Assembly: GCA_018819105.1 (NCBI GenBank)
Contig: JAHJQV010000023.1
Location: forward strand, 49,684 to 113,683
Reading direction: 5' to 3'
DNA from: Gammaproteobacteria bacterium
GTDB lineage: Bacteria > Pseudomonadota > Gammaproteobacteria > Xanthomonadales > Wenzhouxiangellaceae
Length of the DNA stretch: 64,000 nt
The translations under genes were made by a program, and so were the position numbers. Below are positions 29,243 through 38,806 of this stretch, one piece after another. The notes under the pieces are model-generated. The model was not told the origin of the DNA, ran no database searches, and worked only from the letters and a program-made list of their open reading frames with translations. How positions within the stretch are numbered: the stretch's first letter is position 1; every line of letters begins with the position of its first letter.

Positions 29243-30355
29243 ATGTCGAACACCGCACACGCTTCTGAGGCAAGCGCTGGCATGCAGTCATCTGCCGGGA
29301 CAGTCGATGCCAGTCAGGAACCATTGGTTTTTACTGGCAAGACTGACGAATATTTTCGCATCTGGATTGTTAATACTGCATTGTCAATCGTTACTCTTGG
29401 AATTTATTATGCTTGGGCGAAAGTTCGTACCAGAAAGTATTTTTACCGAAACACACTAATTATGGGTGATAGTTTTGACTATCATGCTAATCCGATGCGA
29501 ATATTGCGCGGACATTTGATTGCCGTCGTCATTATGGCTCCATATGCCGTGATTTCATATATGCGGCCTGATCTGGCGATAGTATATTTTATATTGATCG
29601 CACTGGCTATCCCTGTGTTGTGGGTGCAGTCACGAATATTCAACCTCTCAAACAGCTCTTATCGTGGGATTCGGTTTGCTTTTCTGCGTGATTATAAGGG
29701 GGCATATGCTGCGATCATAAAGGGGATGGCGGTTACGCTTTTTACATTGGGTTTTGCTGCAGGTTACGCTGAGTATTACCGTGCACGCTTCAATGTAGAT
29801 AATAGCTCATGGGGTAAATCCAAATTCACTTATACGGGGCGCGGGGGAGCTTTTGTCGAGTTGTATTTGATAGCATTCTTTATCACATTAGGTGTTTTGG
29901 CGGTGGTGTTTGTGATATTTTTTCTAGTCATGATGGTGCTGGGGGGCCTAGTTCAAAAAAATGGTGCTGGCTCTATTTCTTCTGCAGTATCGAACGCTGT
30001 GATTGTGGCTGTCTATGTGCTTCTCGTTTTTGCTTATGCGGCTCCATTCGCATATCTGAGTGCTGGCAGGCAGAATCTGACCATCAATGGAGCGAGATTT
30101 GGTTCACATACAATGTCGTCAGATGTAAAGACCATACAGTTGATGAAACTGTATTTGAGTAATCTTTTTTTCATCATGGTGAGCTTTGGCCTGCTTATTC
30201 CCTGGGCCAAGATAAGGGTTACCAGATATCGATTGTCAAAAGTCTGCCTTCATCTGGATGGTGAGTTGCGCACCCGGCGTGGAGATGATGAGAGTTCTGA
30301 TGGCGCTATGGCTGATACTCTGGGCGATGCTTTGTCGTTGGATTTTGGTCTGTAA
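29243..30355 (+). CDS. DUF898 / YjgN family multi-pass membrane protein
   Basis: 370 residues with six or more hydrophobic segments. Two halves repeat the same plan: TGKTDEYFRIWIVNTALSIV then TLGIYYAWAKVRTRKYFY, and later KLYLSNLFFIMVSFGLLIPWAKIRVTRY. This internal duplication and the YxWAKxRxxxY pattern are features of the DUF898 (YjgN) family, whose function is not established. The start follows GAGGG. Its base composition is visibly AT-richer than the flanking genes. It is followed 13 bases later by an M48 peptidase gene. Confidence 0.88.
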   Translation: MSNTAHASEASAGMQSSAGTVDASQEPLVFTGKTDEYFRIWIVNTALSIVTLGIYYAWAKVRTRKYFYRNTLIMGDSFDYHANPMRILRGHLIAVVIMAPYAVISYMRPDLAIVYFILIALAIPVLWVQSRIFNLSNSSYRGIRFAFLRDYKGAYAAIIKGMAVTLFTLGFAAGYAEYYRARFNVDNSSWGKSKFTYTGRGGAFVELYLIAFFITLGVLAVVFVIFFLVMMVLGGLVQKNGAGSISSAVSNAVIVAVYVLLVFAYAAPFAYLSAGRQNLTINGARFGSHTMSSDVKTIQLMKLYLSNLFFIMVSFGLLIPWAKIRVTRYRLSKVCLHLDGELRTRRGDDESSDGAMADTLGDALSLDFGL

Positions 30356-30368
30356 TAATTATTCTTCG

Positions 30369-31382
30369 ATGCGGTGGATAAAAGCCAGACTGTATGACGG
30401 TAAATCCAGCGAGGCTGGAAATGTTGAAATATGTCTAAGTGATGGCGGTGTTTATTTGCGTTCGGCGGGAAATCATTCGCAGGCAACGTATGGACCTGAG
30501 TTATTGCAAATAAGCAAAGTGCATGAAAACTATGGGCGTTCAAGCCGTCGCATTGAGCTTTTGAGCGGTCAGCATCTTGAGGTGGAGTATGACATTGAGA
30601 TGGATGCAAGCTTGGTTAAATATGAGGACGGTCTAACGGGATTTGTGTCTGTACTGGAAAGAAATTGGCATTGGCTGGCGTTGACATTTCTGGCAGCGGC
30701 TGCCGTGATTGTTTGGCTCATTAAGATTGCTGTGCCGTATAGTGCCGATGTTGCTGCGCACAAGCTACCAGAGCACTGGGTCGATGCAATTTCCGATAAC
30801 GGACTTGGCGTGCTGGATGATACGGTGTTTTCGACAAGCGCTCTGACGGTTGAGGAGCAGACAAGACAGCAAAAATTATTTACACAGGTGCGGAATTCTG
30901 TGATGCCGGGCAAGACGGTCGAGTTGATGATTCGTAAAGGAAATGCCATTGGTGCAAATGCCTTTGCTCTACCATCAGGTGTAGTGGTGATCACTGATGA
31001 GTTGATTGCGCTGGCGTCGGAATCGAGTGAGCTGCAAGCTGTCTATGCGCATGAACTTGGTCATCTCAAGGAACGGCATTTGTTGCGTCAGCTGTTGCGC
31101 AATTCAATGTTGTCAGTGATGATATTTGTTATTACCAGTGATTTATCCAGCATGACCAGCGTGGTCACCAGCATGCCTGTTTGGTTGCTCGAAAGCTCAT
31201 ACTCGCGTGAGTTTGAAAAAGAAGCAGATCAGGTGGCTTTCAGCTATCTGCAGCAGCATGGTCTGGATACCAATGTGCTCATGAAGCTGCTTCAGCGTGT
31301 GCATCCCACAGCTGATAATGGCTGGAGTCAATATTTCTCCACCCACCCTCCTGTTTCCGAGCGAACACCGCAGCCGGATTAA
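30369..31382 (+). CDS. M48 family membrane metallopeptidase (HtpX/Oma1-like)
   Basis: 337 residues. A soluble N-terminal part is followed by a membrane segment (about residues 101-119), then a zinc-protease domain with HELGH in AVYAHELGHLKERH and a downstream glutamate in EFEKEADQVAFSYL. NAFALPSGVVVITDELI is the usual preceding strand. The ATG 13 bases after the DUF898 stop is preferred over the frame overlapping it. The DUF898-M48 pairing suggests joint action at the membrane. AT-rich like its partner. Confidence 0.88.
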   Translation: MRWIKARLYDGKSSEAGNVEICLSDGGVYLRSAGNHSQATYGPELLQISKVHENYGRSSRRIELLSGQHLEVEYDIEMDASLVKYEDGLTGFVSVLERNWHWLALTFLAAAAVIVWLIKIAVPYSADVAAHKLPEHWVDAISDNGLGVLDDTVFSTSALTVEEQTRQQKLFTQVRNSVMPGKTVELMIRKGNAIGANAFALPSGVVVITDELIALASESSELQAVYAHELGHLKERHLLRQLLRNSMLSVMIFVITSDLSSMTSVVTSMPVWLLESSYSREFEKEADQVAFSYLQQHGLDTNVLMKLLQRVHPTADNGWSQYFSTHPPVSERTPQPD

Positions 31383-31386
31383 ATCA

Positions 31387-33120
31387 TCATGATTGGGCAA
31401 TTTTAGCCCAGCTGTCACGCAGGCTGACCGTGCGGTTCAGCAGTGGCTGTTCCGGCGTGCTGTCGGGATCAACGGCAAAGTAACCGGTGCGCTCGAACTG
31501 AACCTGATGACCTGACGGTTGCGCAGCCAGGTCCGGTTCAATCACCGCGTCGTCGATGGTTTCCAGCGATTGCGGGTTGAGATGCTCGATGAAATCGGTG
31601 TCGCGGTCTGCGGTCGGGTTGGCGACGCTGAACAGGCGGTCGTACAAACGCACGGTGGCGCGCTTGCCGTGGCTGGCCGAGACCCAGTGGATGGTGCCCT
31701 TGACTTTGCGGCTGGCACCGGGCAGGCCCGACATGGTGTCAGGATCAAAGCTGCATACCAGATGATCCACGCTGCCATCGGCCGCCGTGACCACCTCGTC
31801 GCAGCGGATGATGAAAGCGTTGCGCAGGCGCACTTCGCCGCCCGGCTTGAGGCGGAAGAATTTTCCCGGCGGATCAAGCATGAAATCGTCCTGTTCGATA
31901 TAGATTTCACGCGTGATGGCAATGCGCCGGGTGCCCATCTCCTCGCGTTGCGGATGCAGCGGCACCTCCAGCCAGCGGGTTTCGTCGGCAGGAAAATTGC
32001 TGAGCACGATTTTCAGCGGTCGCAGCACCGCCATGCTGCGCGGAGCGCGCTCGTTGAGCTCGTCGCGCACGGCGTTTTCCAGCACGATCATGGGAATGAT
32101 GCTTTCGGATTTGGACACCCCGACCGATTCCCAGAAGCGGCGGATCGCCAGCGGTGGATAGCCGCGGCGGCGCAGGCCAGCCAGAGTTGGCATGCGCGGA
32201 TCGTCCCAGCCATCGACATGGCCTTCGGTCACCAGCCGCTTCAGGCGCCGCTTGCTGAGCACGGTGAAGTCGATGTTGCCGCGCGCAAACTCGATCTGCT
32301 GAGGGTGACAATCGATGCTGATGTGATCAAGCAGCCAGTCATACAGCGGGCGGTGATCCTCGAATTCCAGTGTGCACAGCGAGTGCGTGATGCCTTCGAT
32401 GGCGTCGCTGATGCCATGGGCAAAATCATAGGTCGGATACACACACCAGCGATCACCGGTGCGATGATGGGGGATTTTGCGGATGCGGTAGAGAATCGGA
32501 TCGCGCAGGTTGATGTTGGCTGCGCTCATGTCAATCTTGGCACGCAGGGTGTAGCTGCCATCGCTGAACTCGCCTGCACGCATGCGCTTAAACAGCTCCA
32601 GGCTCTCTGCAATCGCACGATCACGGTCCGGGCTGGCGCGGCCGGGTTCGGTCAGCGTGCCGCGGTACTCGCGCATCTGCTCGGCGCTGAGACTGTCGAC
32701 ATAGGCCAGACCGCGCTCGATCAGTTCACAGGCAAAACCGTACAGCTGTTCGAAGTAGTCGGAAGCGTGATGCAGCGCCTGCCAGTCAAAGCCCAGCCAG
32801 CGCACATCCTCCATGATGCGTTCATAGTACAGCGCTTCCTCGCGTTCGGGATTGGTGTCATCGAAGCGCAGGTTGGTGCTGCCGCCAAACTCATCGGCCA
32901 TGCCGAAGTTGATGCAGATGGACTTGGCGTGACCTATGTGCAGGAAGCCGTTCGGCTCAGGCGGAAACCGGGTAATCACACGACCGTCATTGCGGCCGGC
33001 AGCGACATCCTCGCGTATGCGGTTGCGGATAAAGTGTGTTCGCAATTCAGGTGTGCCAAATGCGGAGGAATCCTCGCCTTGGGTTTTCATGGTCTGATCT
33101 TTGTCAGTGGGGCTGGACAT
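31387..33120 (-). CDS. glnS: Glutaminyl-tRNA synthetase
   Basis: Class I synthetase of 577 residues charging tRNA-Gln. The HIGH motif is in PPEPNGFLHIGHAKSI and the KMSKS equivalent is VLSKRRLKRL. The characteristic RFDDTNPEREEALYYERIMEDVRWLGF-type segment distinguishes the Glx branch, and the beta-barrel anticodon domain completes the protein. A TACAAT -10 lies upstream at 33157-33152. It converges on the M48 gene with four bases between stops. Confidence 0.97.
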   Translation of the reverse strand: MSSPTDKDQTMKTQGEDSSAFGTPELRTHFIRNRIREDVAAGRNDGRVITRFPPEPNGFLHIGHAKSICINFGMADEFGGSTNLRFDDTNPEREEALYYERIMEDVRWLGFDWQALHHASDYFEQLYGFACELIERGLAYVDSLSAEQMREYRGTLTEPGRASPDRDRAIAESLELFKRMRAGEFSDGSYTLRAKIDMSAANINLRDPILYRIRKIPHHRTGDRWCVYPTYDFAHGISDAIEGITHSLCTLEFEDHRPLYDWLLDHISIDCHPQQIEFARGNIDFTVLSKRRLKRLVTEGHVDGWDDPRMPTLAGLRRRGYPPLAIRRFWESVGVSKSESIIPMIVLENAVRDELNERAPRSMAVLRPLKIVLSNFPADETRWLEVPLHPQREEMGTRRIAITREIYIEQDDFMLDPPGKFFRLKPGGEVRLRNAFIIRCDEVVTAADGSVDHLVCSFDPDTMSGLPGASRKVKGTIHWVSASHGKRATVRLYDRLFSVANPTADRDTDFIEHLNPQSLETIDDAVIEPDLAAQPSGHQVQFERTGYFAVDPDSTPEQPLLNRTVSLRDSWAKIAQS

Positions 33121-33294
33121 GGAATGTTGGCAATTTGCAGGCTAACATACTATTGTAGCCGTGGCCGTCGGCAATGACCACAACTCCGCCAAACAGCAAA
33201 GGCCCGCTATGCGATCAGCCACGGTCGCTTGCAGTTGTCGGGCAACGTGGCGGGCACGATCACCATCAAACTCCACGCAGGATCAGTCAACAGC

Positions 33295-34623
33295 ATGAAC
33301 TCAGCTTCTTCCGGCCGCGACGGCAATAACGATCCGGATACCTCCACAGGTGGCCGCGGCCTTGGTCTTAACAGCCGCATTCTGATCGGTCTGGGTGCCG
33401 GTGTGCTGGTCGGCTTGATACTGCGCGCCATCGCCGCCGACTGGGTCGATGTCTGGCTGGTTGAGGGTGGCTTTCAGATCGCCGGACAACTGTTCATTAA
33501 CGGCCTGCAGATGCTGGTGGTGCCACTGGTGCTGGTTTCGCTGATCACCGGTGTCAGCGCGCTCGGTGACCCATCTAGACTGGGCCGGCTCGGTGGCAAA
33601 TCCATCCTGCTGTACCTGCTCACCACCGGCATTGCGGTGTCGCTGGCGCTGTTTGCCGGACTGGTGGTGCGGCCGGGTGAAGGCGTCGAGTTGAACACCG
33701 ACACCACTTTCACCGCCGAAGAGGCGCCCTCACTGACCGAGGTGATCATTCAACTGGTGCCGAAAAACCCGATCAGCGCCATGGCCGAGGGCAACATGCT
33801 GCCGATCATCGTGTTTGCCCTGCTGATCGGCATTGCCATCACCATGGCAGGCAGTGCCGGCGAGCGCACGCGGCGCTTTTTCGATGATTTTAATGTCGTC
33901 ATCATGAAGCTGGTAACCATCGTCATGCACTTCGCGCCCTATGGCGTGTTCGCACTGATCGCGCGCATGAGCTATTCGCTGGGCGGAGAAGTGTTTGCCA
34001 ATCTGGCGGTTTACATCGCCCTGGTGCTGGCCATGCTGCTGGTGCAGATGCTGGTCACCTACCCCTTGCTGCTGCTGCTGTTTGCGCGCCTGCAGCCACT
34101 GCAGTTTCTCAGCAAGATGCGTTCGGCCTGGTTGTTTGCGTTCTCCACCGCCAGCAGCAATGCCACCATACCGGTGACCATGACCACGCTGGAAAAGCGC
34201 ATCGGTGTGCACAATTCGGTGGCCTCGTTCACGGTGCCGCTGGGTGCCACCATCAACATGGATGGCACCGCCATCATGCAGGGCATTGCCACCGCGTTCA
34301 TTGCCCAGGCCTATGGCGTGGATCTGACGCTGGGGCAGTATCTGACCGTAATCCTGATGGTGATCATGGCCTCGATCGGTGCTGCCGGCGTGCCAGGGGT
34401 GGGCATCATCCTGTTGGCCACGGTGCTCAAGCAGGTCGGGCTGCCGGTGGAGGGCATCGCCATGATTCTGGGGGTGGATCGCATACTCGACATGGCGCGC
34501 ACGGCGGTCAACATCACCGGCGATGCCATGGTCAGCACAGTGGTGGCGAAATCAGAAAACGAGCTGGATATTGACATCTACAACGATCCCGATGCCGGCA
34601 TCGAGCAGGCACACACACAATAA
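33295..34623 (+). CDS. Dicarboxylate/amino acid:cation symporter (DAACS family)
   Basis: 442 residues with about eight membrane helices plus re-entrant loops. The serine-rich motif AFSTASSNATIPVTM and NMDGTAIMQGIATAFIAQ and ITGDAMVSTVVAKSE are GltP/DctA signatures for Na+ or H+ coupled uptake of glutamate, aspartate or C4-dicarboxylates. The substrate cannot be assigned. The start at 33295 is chosen because the upstream 22 codons do not fit the family. Confidence 0.93.
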   Translation: MNSASSGRDGNNDPDTSTGGRGLGLNSRILIGLGAGVLVGLILRAIAADWVDVWLVEGGFQIAGQLFINGLQMLVVPLVLVSLITGVSALGDPSRLGRLGGKSILLYLLTTGIAVSLALFAGLVVRPGEGVELNTDTTFTAEEAPSLTEVIIQLVPKNPISAMAEGNMLPIIVFALLIGIAITMAGSAGERTRRFFDDFNVVIMKLVTIVMHFAPYGVFALIARMSYSLGGEVFANLAVYIALVLAMLLVQMLVTYPLLLLLFARLQPLQFLSKMRSAWLFAFSTASSNATIPVTMTTLEKRIGVHNSVASFTVPLGATINMDGTAIMQGIATAFIAQAYGVDLTLGQYLTVILMVIMASIGAAGVPGVGIILLATVLKQVGLPVEGIAMILGVDRILDMARTAVNITGDAMVSTVVAKSENELDIDIYNDPDAGIEQAHTQ

Positions 34624-34641
34624 CCATCGGCTCCGATAGAA

Positions 34642-34998
34642 TCAGTCCAGCAGCGCCTGCAGGGTCAGCGCGGCGTGGCGTGCGTGCGGGATGACAATGC
34701 TGCCGCCGACCATCAAGGCCACGCTGATGGCCTCATCCAGCTCAGCCTTGCCGTGCCCCTCTTCCACGCAGCGCTTGAGGTGGTAATCGATGCAGTCATT
34801 GCAGCGCAGTACCATGGACGCCACCAGTCCCAGCAGTTCCTTGGTCCCGACGTCCAGCGCCCCCGCGCCATAGACGGTTTTGTCCAGGCCCATGAAACGC
34901 TTGATGGCCAGTGACTCGGTATCCAGCAAAGCTGCGTTGCCGGCTTCCCGGCGCTGCTGGAAGGCTTCGAAGGCGGCTTTGTTCATTTGATTTTCCAT
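34642..34998 (-). CDS. Carboxymuconolactone decarboxylase/AhpD-like protein
   Basis: 118 residues with the AhpD-type redox motif CNDCIDYH and the helical patterns KELLGLVASMVLRC and DEAISVALMVGGSIVIPHAR. Such proteins act as alkylhydroperoxidase-like thiol enzymes or gamma-carboxymuconolactone decarboxylases; the CxxC-x2-H arrangement favours the former. An ATG four codons upstream is also possible. It converges with the symporter gene. Confidence 0.88.
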   Translation of the reverse strand: MENQMNKAAFEAFQQRREAGNAALLDTESLAIKRFMGLDKTVYGAGALDVGTKELLGLVASMVLRCNDCIDYHLKRCVEEGHGKAELDEAISVALMVGGSIVIPHARHAALTLQALLD

Positions 34999-35047
34999 GG
35001 TTTTATTCAGGTGGCGGTACACTTTCCAGATCTGCGCACGTGCGTCA

Positions 35048-36697
35048 TCAGGGCAGGATCATGCTGGAATTTAGCGGTGGCGGTTTGCGCCGCTGGCTGA
35101 CCTGCTCATACACATGGGCGATCTGGATCAGCTGCACTTCGGAGAATGCCGTGCCCATGAACGACAGGCCCACCGGCAGGTGATGGATGAAGCCCATGGG
35201 CACGGTGACGTGCGGATAACCGGCGATGGCGGCATGGGTTGATGTGCCGTCGCTGTCCGGATCACCGTTGATCTTGTCGATGCTCCAGGCCGGGACGCGA
35301 GTCGGCGCAATCAGTGCATCCAGCCGATGTTGCTGCAACAGGCCGTCGATGGACTCACGGGTGATGCGGGTCAGCGCGGCCACGGCCTCGCCATACTCGG
35401 CATCGTCAAACTCAACCAGCGACACCGCCTGCTGAAACAGCTCCTGACCGAACCACGGCATTTCGCGATCGGCATGGGCCACGTTGAAACGGATCAATGC
35501 GTCCAGGTCGGCTGCTTCCGGAATGCTCTCGGGCAGGTCTGCCAGCCAGGCATTGAGGTCGCGCTTGAAGTCGTGTAGCAGGGTGTTGCGGTAGTGCCTG
35601 AACTGTTGTTGCTCGGCCTCTGTGTGTGCAATCTCAAGCTCATCGACGATGATGGCGCCGGCATTCTTGAGGTCAGTGATGGCCTGCTCGAACAGGGCAT
35701 CAACCTGATCATGAAAGCCGGCATTGCTGCGCAGCACACCGATGCGTTTGTCCTTGATGTCGACCTGGTCCAGGCGGCGGCTGTAGTCGATGCCAAACAC
35801 GCCTTTGGTGAGGGCATAGGTGGTGCTGGCGTCGGTCTCATCATAGCCGGCCATGGCGGTCAGCAGCACTGCAGCATCGTGCACATTGCGCGCCATGGGG
35901 CCAGCGGTGTCCTGGCGGTGTGAGATGGGCACAATGCCGCTGCGGCTGATCAGGCCAATGGTGGGTTTGATGCCGACAACGCCGTTGATGCTGGCCGGGC
36001 AGGTGATGGAGCCGTCGGTTTCGGTACCCACCGCCAGCAGCGTGAGGTCGGCTGACACCGCCACACCCGAGCCGGAGCTGGAGCCACAGGGTGTCTTGTT
36101 CAGGTCGTACGGATTGCGAGTCTGTCCACCGACTGCGCTCCAGCCGGATGCCGAGCGGGTGGAGCGAAAGTTGGCCCATTCACTGAGATTGGCCTTGCCC
36201 AGGATCAATGCGCCGGAGGCGCGTAGCTTCCTGGTGATCGCCGCATCACGGCCGGTATGGTTGTTCTGCAGCGCCAGTGAACCGGCGGTGGTGGGCATTT
36301 TCTCGCGCGCCTCGATGTTGTCTTTCAGCAGCACCGGGATGCCGTGCAGCGGGCCACGCACATTGCCGGCGGCACGCTCCTGATCCAGTACCCGCGCCTG
36401 CGCAAGCAGATCCGGATTGATGCTGATCACAGCATTCAGCTGCTCGTTTCTGACTTCAATCTGGCGCAGATAGTAAGCGGCCAGCTGCACCGCGCTAAGG
36501 CGGCCTGCGGCCATCGCCTGCTGGGCGGCATCAAGGCTGAGTTGCTGCAGACTGAGGTCTGTGGCGGCTTCCTGCGGCTGTTCCTCTAACTGTTCCTGGG
36601 ACTGTTCCTGGGGCGCAGCGCGTGACAGCAGGGTGAACACGAAAAAACCTGCCACGACGACTGCCAACAGCAGCTGGGGCTTGCAGATTCCTTTCAT
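35048..36697 (-). CDS. Exported amidase (amidase signature family)
   Basis: 549 residues with an N-terminal hydrophobic signal (about residues 6-27) and a Gln/Glu-rich linker. The Ser-Ser-Lys family pattern is present: lysine in GIPVLLKDNIE, the Gly/Ser loop PCGSSSGSGVAVSADL, and the serine in GTETDGSITCPAS. It probably hydrolyses amides in the periplasm; the substrate is unknown. It lies downstream of the SCO gene on the same strand. Confidence 0.92.
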   Translation of the reverse strand: MKGICKPQLLLAVVVAGFFVFTLLSRAAPQEQSQEQLEEQPQEAATDLSLQQLSLDAAQQAMAAGRLSAVQLAAYYLRQIEVRNEQLNAVISINPDLLAQARVLDQERAAGNVRGPLHGIPVLLKDNIEAREKMPTTAGSLALQNNHTGRDAAITRKLRASGALILGKANLSEWANFRSTRSASGWSAVGGQTRNPYDLNKTPCGSSSGSGVAVSADLTLLAVGTETDGSITCPASINGVVGIKPTIGLISRSGIVPISHRQDTAGPMARNVHDAAVLLTAMAGYDETDASTTYALTKGVFGIDYSRRLDQVDIKDKRIGVLRSNAGFHDQVDALFEQAITDLKNAGAIIVDELEIAHTEAEQQQFRHYRNTLLHDFKRDLNAWLADLPESIPEAADLDALIRFNVAHADREMPWFGQELFQQAVSLVEFDDAEYGEAVAALTRITRESIDGLLQQHRLDALIAPTRVPAWSIDKINGDPDSDGTSTHAAIAGYPHVTVPMGFIHHLPVGLSFMGTAFSEVQLIQIAHVYEQVSQRRKPPPLNSSMILP

Positions 36698-36730
36698 TTT
36701 TCAAACTCCTGCGGCCGACTGCCGGCCGGA

Positions 36731-37306
36731 TCACAACGTGTCCAGTTGCAGTATATCCGCATACAGTTGCTCGACGCCAAGGTCATCGCGCAGCAACAGC
36801 CGCACCTGCTGGGCGCGGTCGAAAGCAAAAATCGCCGAGCTGTGGCTGACATTGTACTGGCCGGCGCTGTCCGGCTTGTCGTAGCCATAGGTGATGCGAT
36901 AGCGACGGGTCAGGGTCTGCAGCTGTTGCTGGCTGCCGGTGAGTCCGATCATGCGCGGATGGAAGGCGGCGGTGTATTCACCCAGCTGCGCTGGCGTGTC
37001 ACGATCGGGATCGACACTGACAAACAGAATCACGGTGCGCTGCTGCACGTCTTCCGGCAGCTTGCGCATGGCTGCAGCCAGCTTGGCCAGTGCGGTCGGA
37101 CAGATGTCCGGGCACTGGGTGAAGCCGAAGTAGATGAGGATGTTGTTGCCGCTGTAGTCGGCGGCGGTGACCTCGTCGCCATGCTCATCGGTCAGCGTGA
37201 AGGCCAGATCCGGCATCAGTCCGCTGATGTCCTTGCCATGCCAGTCATGGCCGGTTCCGCAGCCCACCAGGCTTGCCAGCAGCAGTATCTGTATCAGTTG
37301 TTTCAT
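36731..37306 (-). CDS. SCO1/SenC family copper chaperone
   Basis: 191 residues with a lipoprotein-like signal (LLASLVGCGTG). The thioredoxin fold holds the copper-binding CPDIC motif in GFTQCPDICPTAL and a distal histidine in NVSHSSAIF. It inserts copper into the CuA centre of cytochrome oxidase. Its ATG overlaps the PCuAC stop by four bases, third in the ctaG-PCuAC-SCO operon. Confidence 0.93.
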   Translation of the reverse strand: MKQLIQILLLASLVGCGTGHDWHGKDISGLMPDLAFTLTDEHGDEVTAADYSGNNILIYFGFTQCPDICPTALAKLAAAMRKLPEDVQQRTVILFVSVDPDRDTPAQLGEYTAAFHPRMIGLTGSQQQLQTLTRRYRITYGYDKPDSAGQYNVSHSSAIFAFDRAQQVRLLLRDDLGVEQLYADILQLDTL

Positions 37307-37770
37307 GGCAGCTGTACCGGGATGACGGTAAATGGTACCTCTATGCTGCGCGCATTGGCATCGCTGTCAACCAGGTTCAGCTGCAGCATGACTTCATCGC
37401 CAATGGCCAAAGGCTGCTGTGCCTGCAGCAGCATCAGGTGCAGACCGCCGGGTGCAAAATCGATGCGTTTACCGGCTGCGATCACCACACCTTCGGCTTG
37501 TTCGGTCATGCGCGATTGGCCATTGCTGCGGCTACTGGCATGGATCATGATGCGACCGAAACGCTCGCTGCTGGCCGAGACCAGGCGCAGGTCATGATCG
37601 CCAGCATTGTGGATAGTGAAATAGCCGGCCAGCGGGCGTTCACCGGGCAGCAGCCGGATGCGCGGATTGTCAATGTGCAGTGTGGTATCCGGTTGCATGC
37701 TGACGGACCAGAACCAGCCACCGACCAGCAGGCCCAGCAGCAGCAACACGGCAAACGTTTTTTTCATCAT
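37303..37770 (-). CDS. PCu(A)C periplasmic copper chaperone
   Basis: 155 residues with an N-terminal signal or anchor (KKTFAVLLLLGLLVGGWFW). The copper ligands follow the family spacing: H in IMIHA, M ten residues on (SRM), then HLM about 22 residues later. It hands Cu(I) to SCO or directly to the oxidase. A GAGAG ribosome site precedes two consecutive ATG codons. The longer frame upstream overlaps ctaG and is not used. Confidence 0.9.
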   Translation of the reverse strand: MMKKTFAVLLLLGLLVGGWFWSVSMQPDTTLHIDNPRIRLLPGERPLAGYFTIHNAGDHDLRLVSASSERFGRIMIHASSRSNGQSRMTEQAEGVVIAAGKRIDFAPGGLHLMLLQAQQPLAIGDEVMLQLNLVDSDANARSIEVPFTVIPVQLP

Positions 37771-37780
37771 GTTCAGACTC

Positions 37781-38617
37781 TCACGAATTGGCGTGGATGG
37801 GGGCGGATTGTGCTGGTGTGTGCAGCAAAAAGCGCAGCACCACCAGCGCCGCAATCACGCTCATCATGGCTGCCGGGATCCAGGTCAACAAACCGCCCAG
37901 CTGCTGGTCGGTGAGCGGTTCCAGCGGCCAGGCCCGACCGCATACGGCGTAGACATCAAACCAGACCTGCTCGCTGAAAGCCAGCCGTGCGCCGAGTATG
38001 ATCTGCGGCGGCATGATCGCAGCCAGCAGCAGGATGCGCAGGCCGTAACCCAGTCGGGGCGTGATGCCGCCGGACCCGCGCTCCAGCATCAACCACCAGA
38101 ACAGCAGACCATCCAGGGCCATGCTCCAGTTCATCAGCCAGTACAGGCGCTGGTTGAGCATGGCATCAAAGTGGATTTCCGGTGTCAGCCAGAAATAGAT
38201 CAGGCCGACGAACAGCACGCAGGCCACTGCCGGATGCTGCAAAAACGCATACAGGCTGCGCCACCACTGACGCGCCAGGCGGCGTTGCTGCCAGAAGTCT
38301 TTGACCCGGCCAGGCAAACCGGCTGCAAGAATAGGTACCGGAGCCGCCAGCGCAAGCAGAAACGGAGCCAGATGATGCAATACCAGATGCTGCCCGCGAT
38401 GCACAAAAAACATGTATTGCGACCAGTAGTCGAAATGTGTCTGCGTCACCAGATACATCAACAACAGGCCCAGCACAAAAGCCAGTATGGAGCCAGCACC
38501 AGGCTTGCTGTCAGTGCTGCGCAGGCCACGAACATACAGCCACAGACTGCCCCAGATGCTGATTTGCACCAGCAGACTGAACTCCCAGGGGATGAAAAAT
38601 GCCAACCAGTCGGCCAT
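37781..38617 (-). CDS. Cytochrome c oxidase assembly protein, CtaG_Caa3 type
   Basis: 278 residues with seven hydrophobic helices, beginning LAFFIPWEFSLLVQISIWGSL. The family features HMLxHH-like HLVLHHLAPFLLALAAP and the LYWLMNWSMALDGLLFWWLML segment are present. Members are needed for copper insertion into caa3 or other oxidases. It is the first gene of the operon with PCuAC (ten bases downstream) and SCO. Confidence 0.9.
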   Translation of the reverse strand: MADWLAFFIPWEFSLLVQISIWGSLWLYVRGLRSTDSKPGAGSILAFVLGLLLMYLVTQTHFDYWSQYMFFVHRGQHLVLHHLAPFLLALAAPVPILAAGLPGRVKDFWQQRRLARQWWRSLYAFLQHPAVACVLFVGLIYFWLTPEIHFDAMLNQRLYWLMNWSMALDGLLFWWLMLERGSGGITPRLGYGLRILLLAAIMPPQIILGARLAFSEQVWFDVYAVCGRAWPLEPLTDQQLGGLLTWIPAAMMSVIAALVVLRFLLHTPAQSAPIHANS

Positions 38618-38745
38618 CGGCTACGCAGCGATTATGGATCAGTATTATAACTTTTCGACCAACTGGATTGCGGCTCTGGCCGTGCGACCAAGAGCGAATC
38701 GTTCTCGCTCGGCAGGGACTCAGCAGATTAAGGCTGACAATGCCA

Positions 38746-38770
38746 CCGGGCCTGATGTAGTCAGGCCCGG
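38746..38770 (-). terminator. Hairpin downstream of the AhpD-like gene (no U-tract)
   Basis: Perfect ten-base stem CCGGGCCTGA/TCAGGCCCGG with a five-base loop, 36 bases after the gene stop on the minus strand. There is no T-run on either side, so intrinsic termination is unproven; it may stabilise mRNA ends. Confidence 0.5.
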
Positions 38771-38806
38771 CAGCTGTTGCGCATCAACAAGTGTGGCGGA
38801 TCGGCT

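Noticed and set aside
31519..33177. 552-residue open frame antisense to glnS
   Set aside because: Lies opposite a certain synthetase gene and has shadow-type composition; no domain seen.
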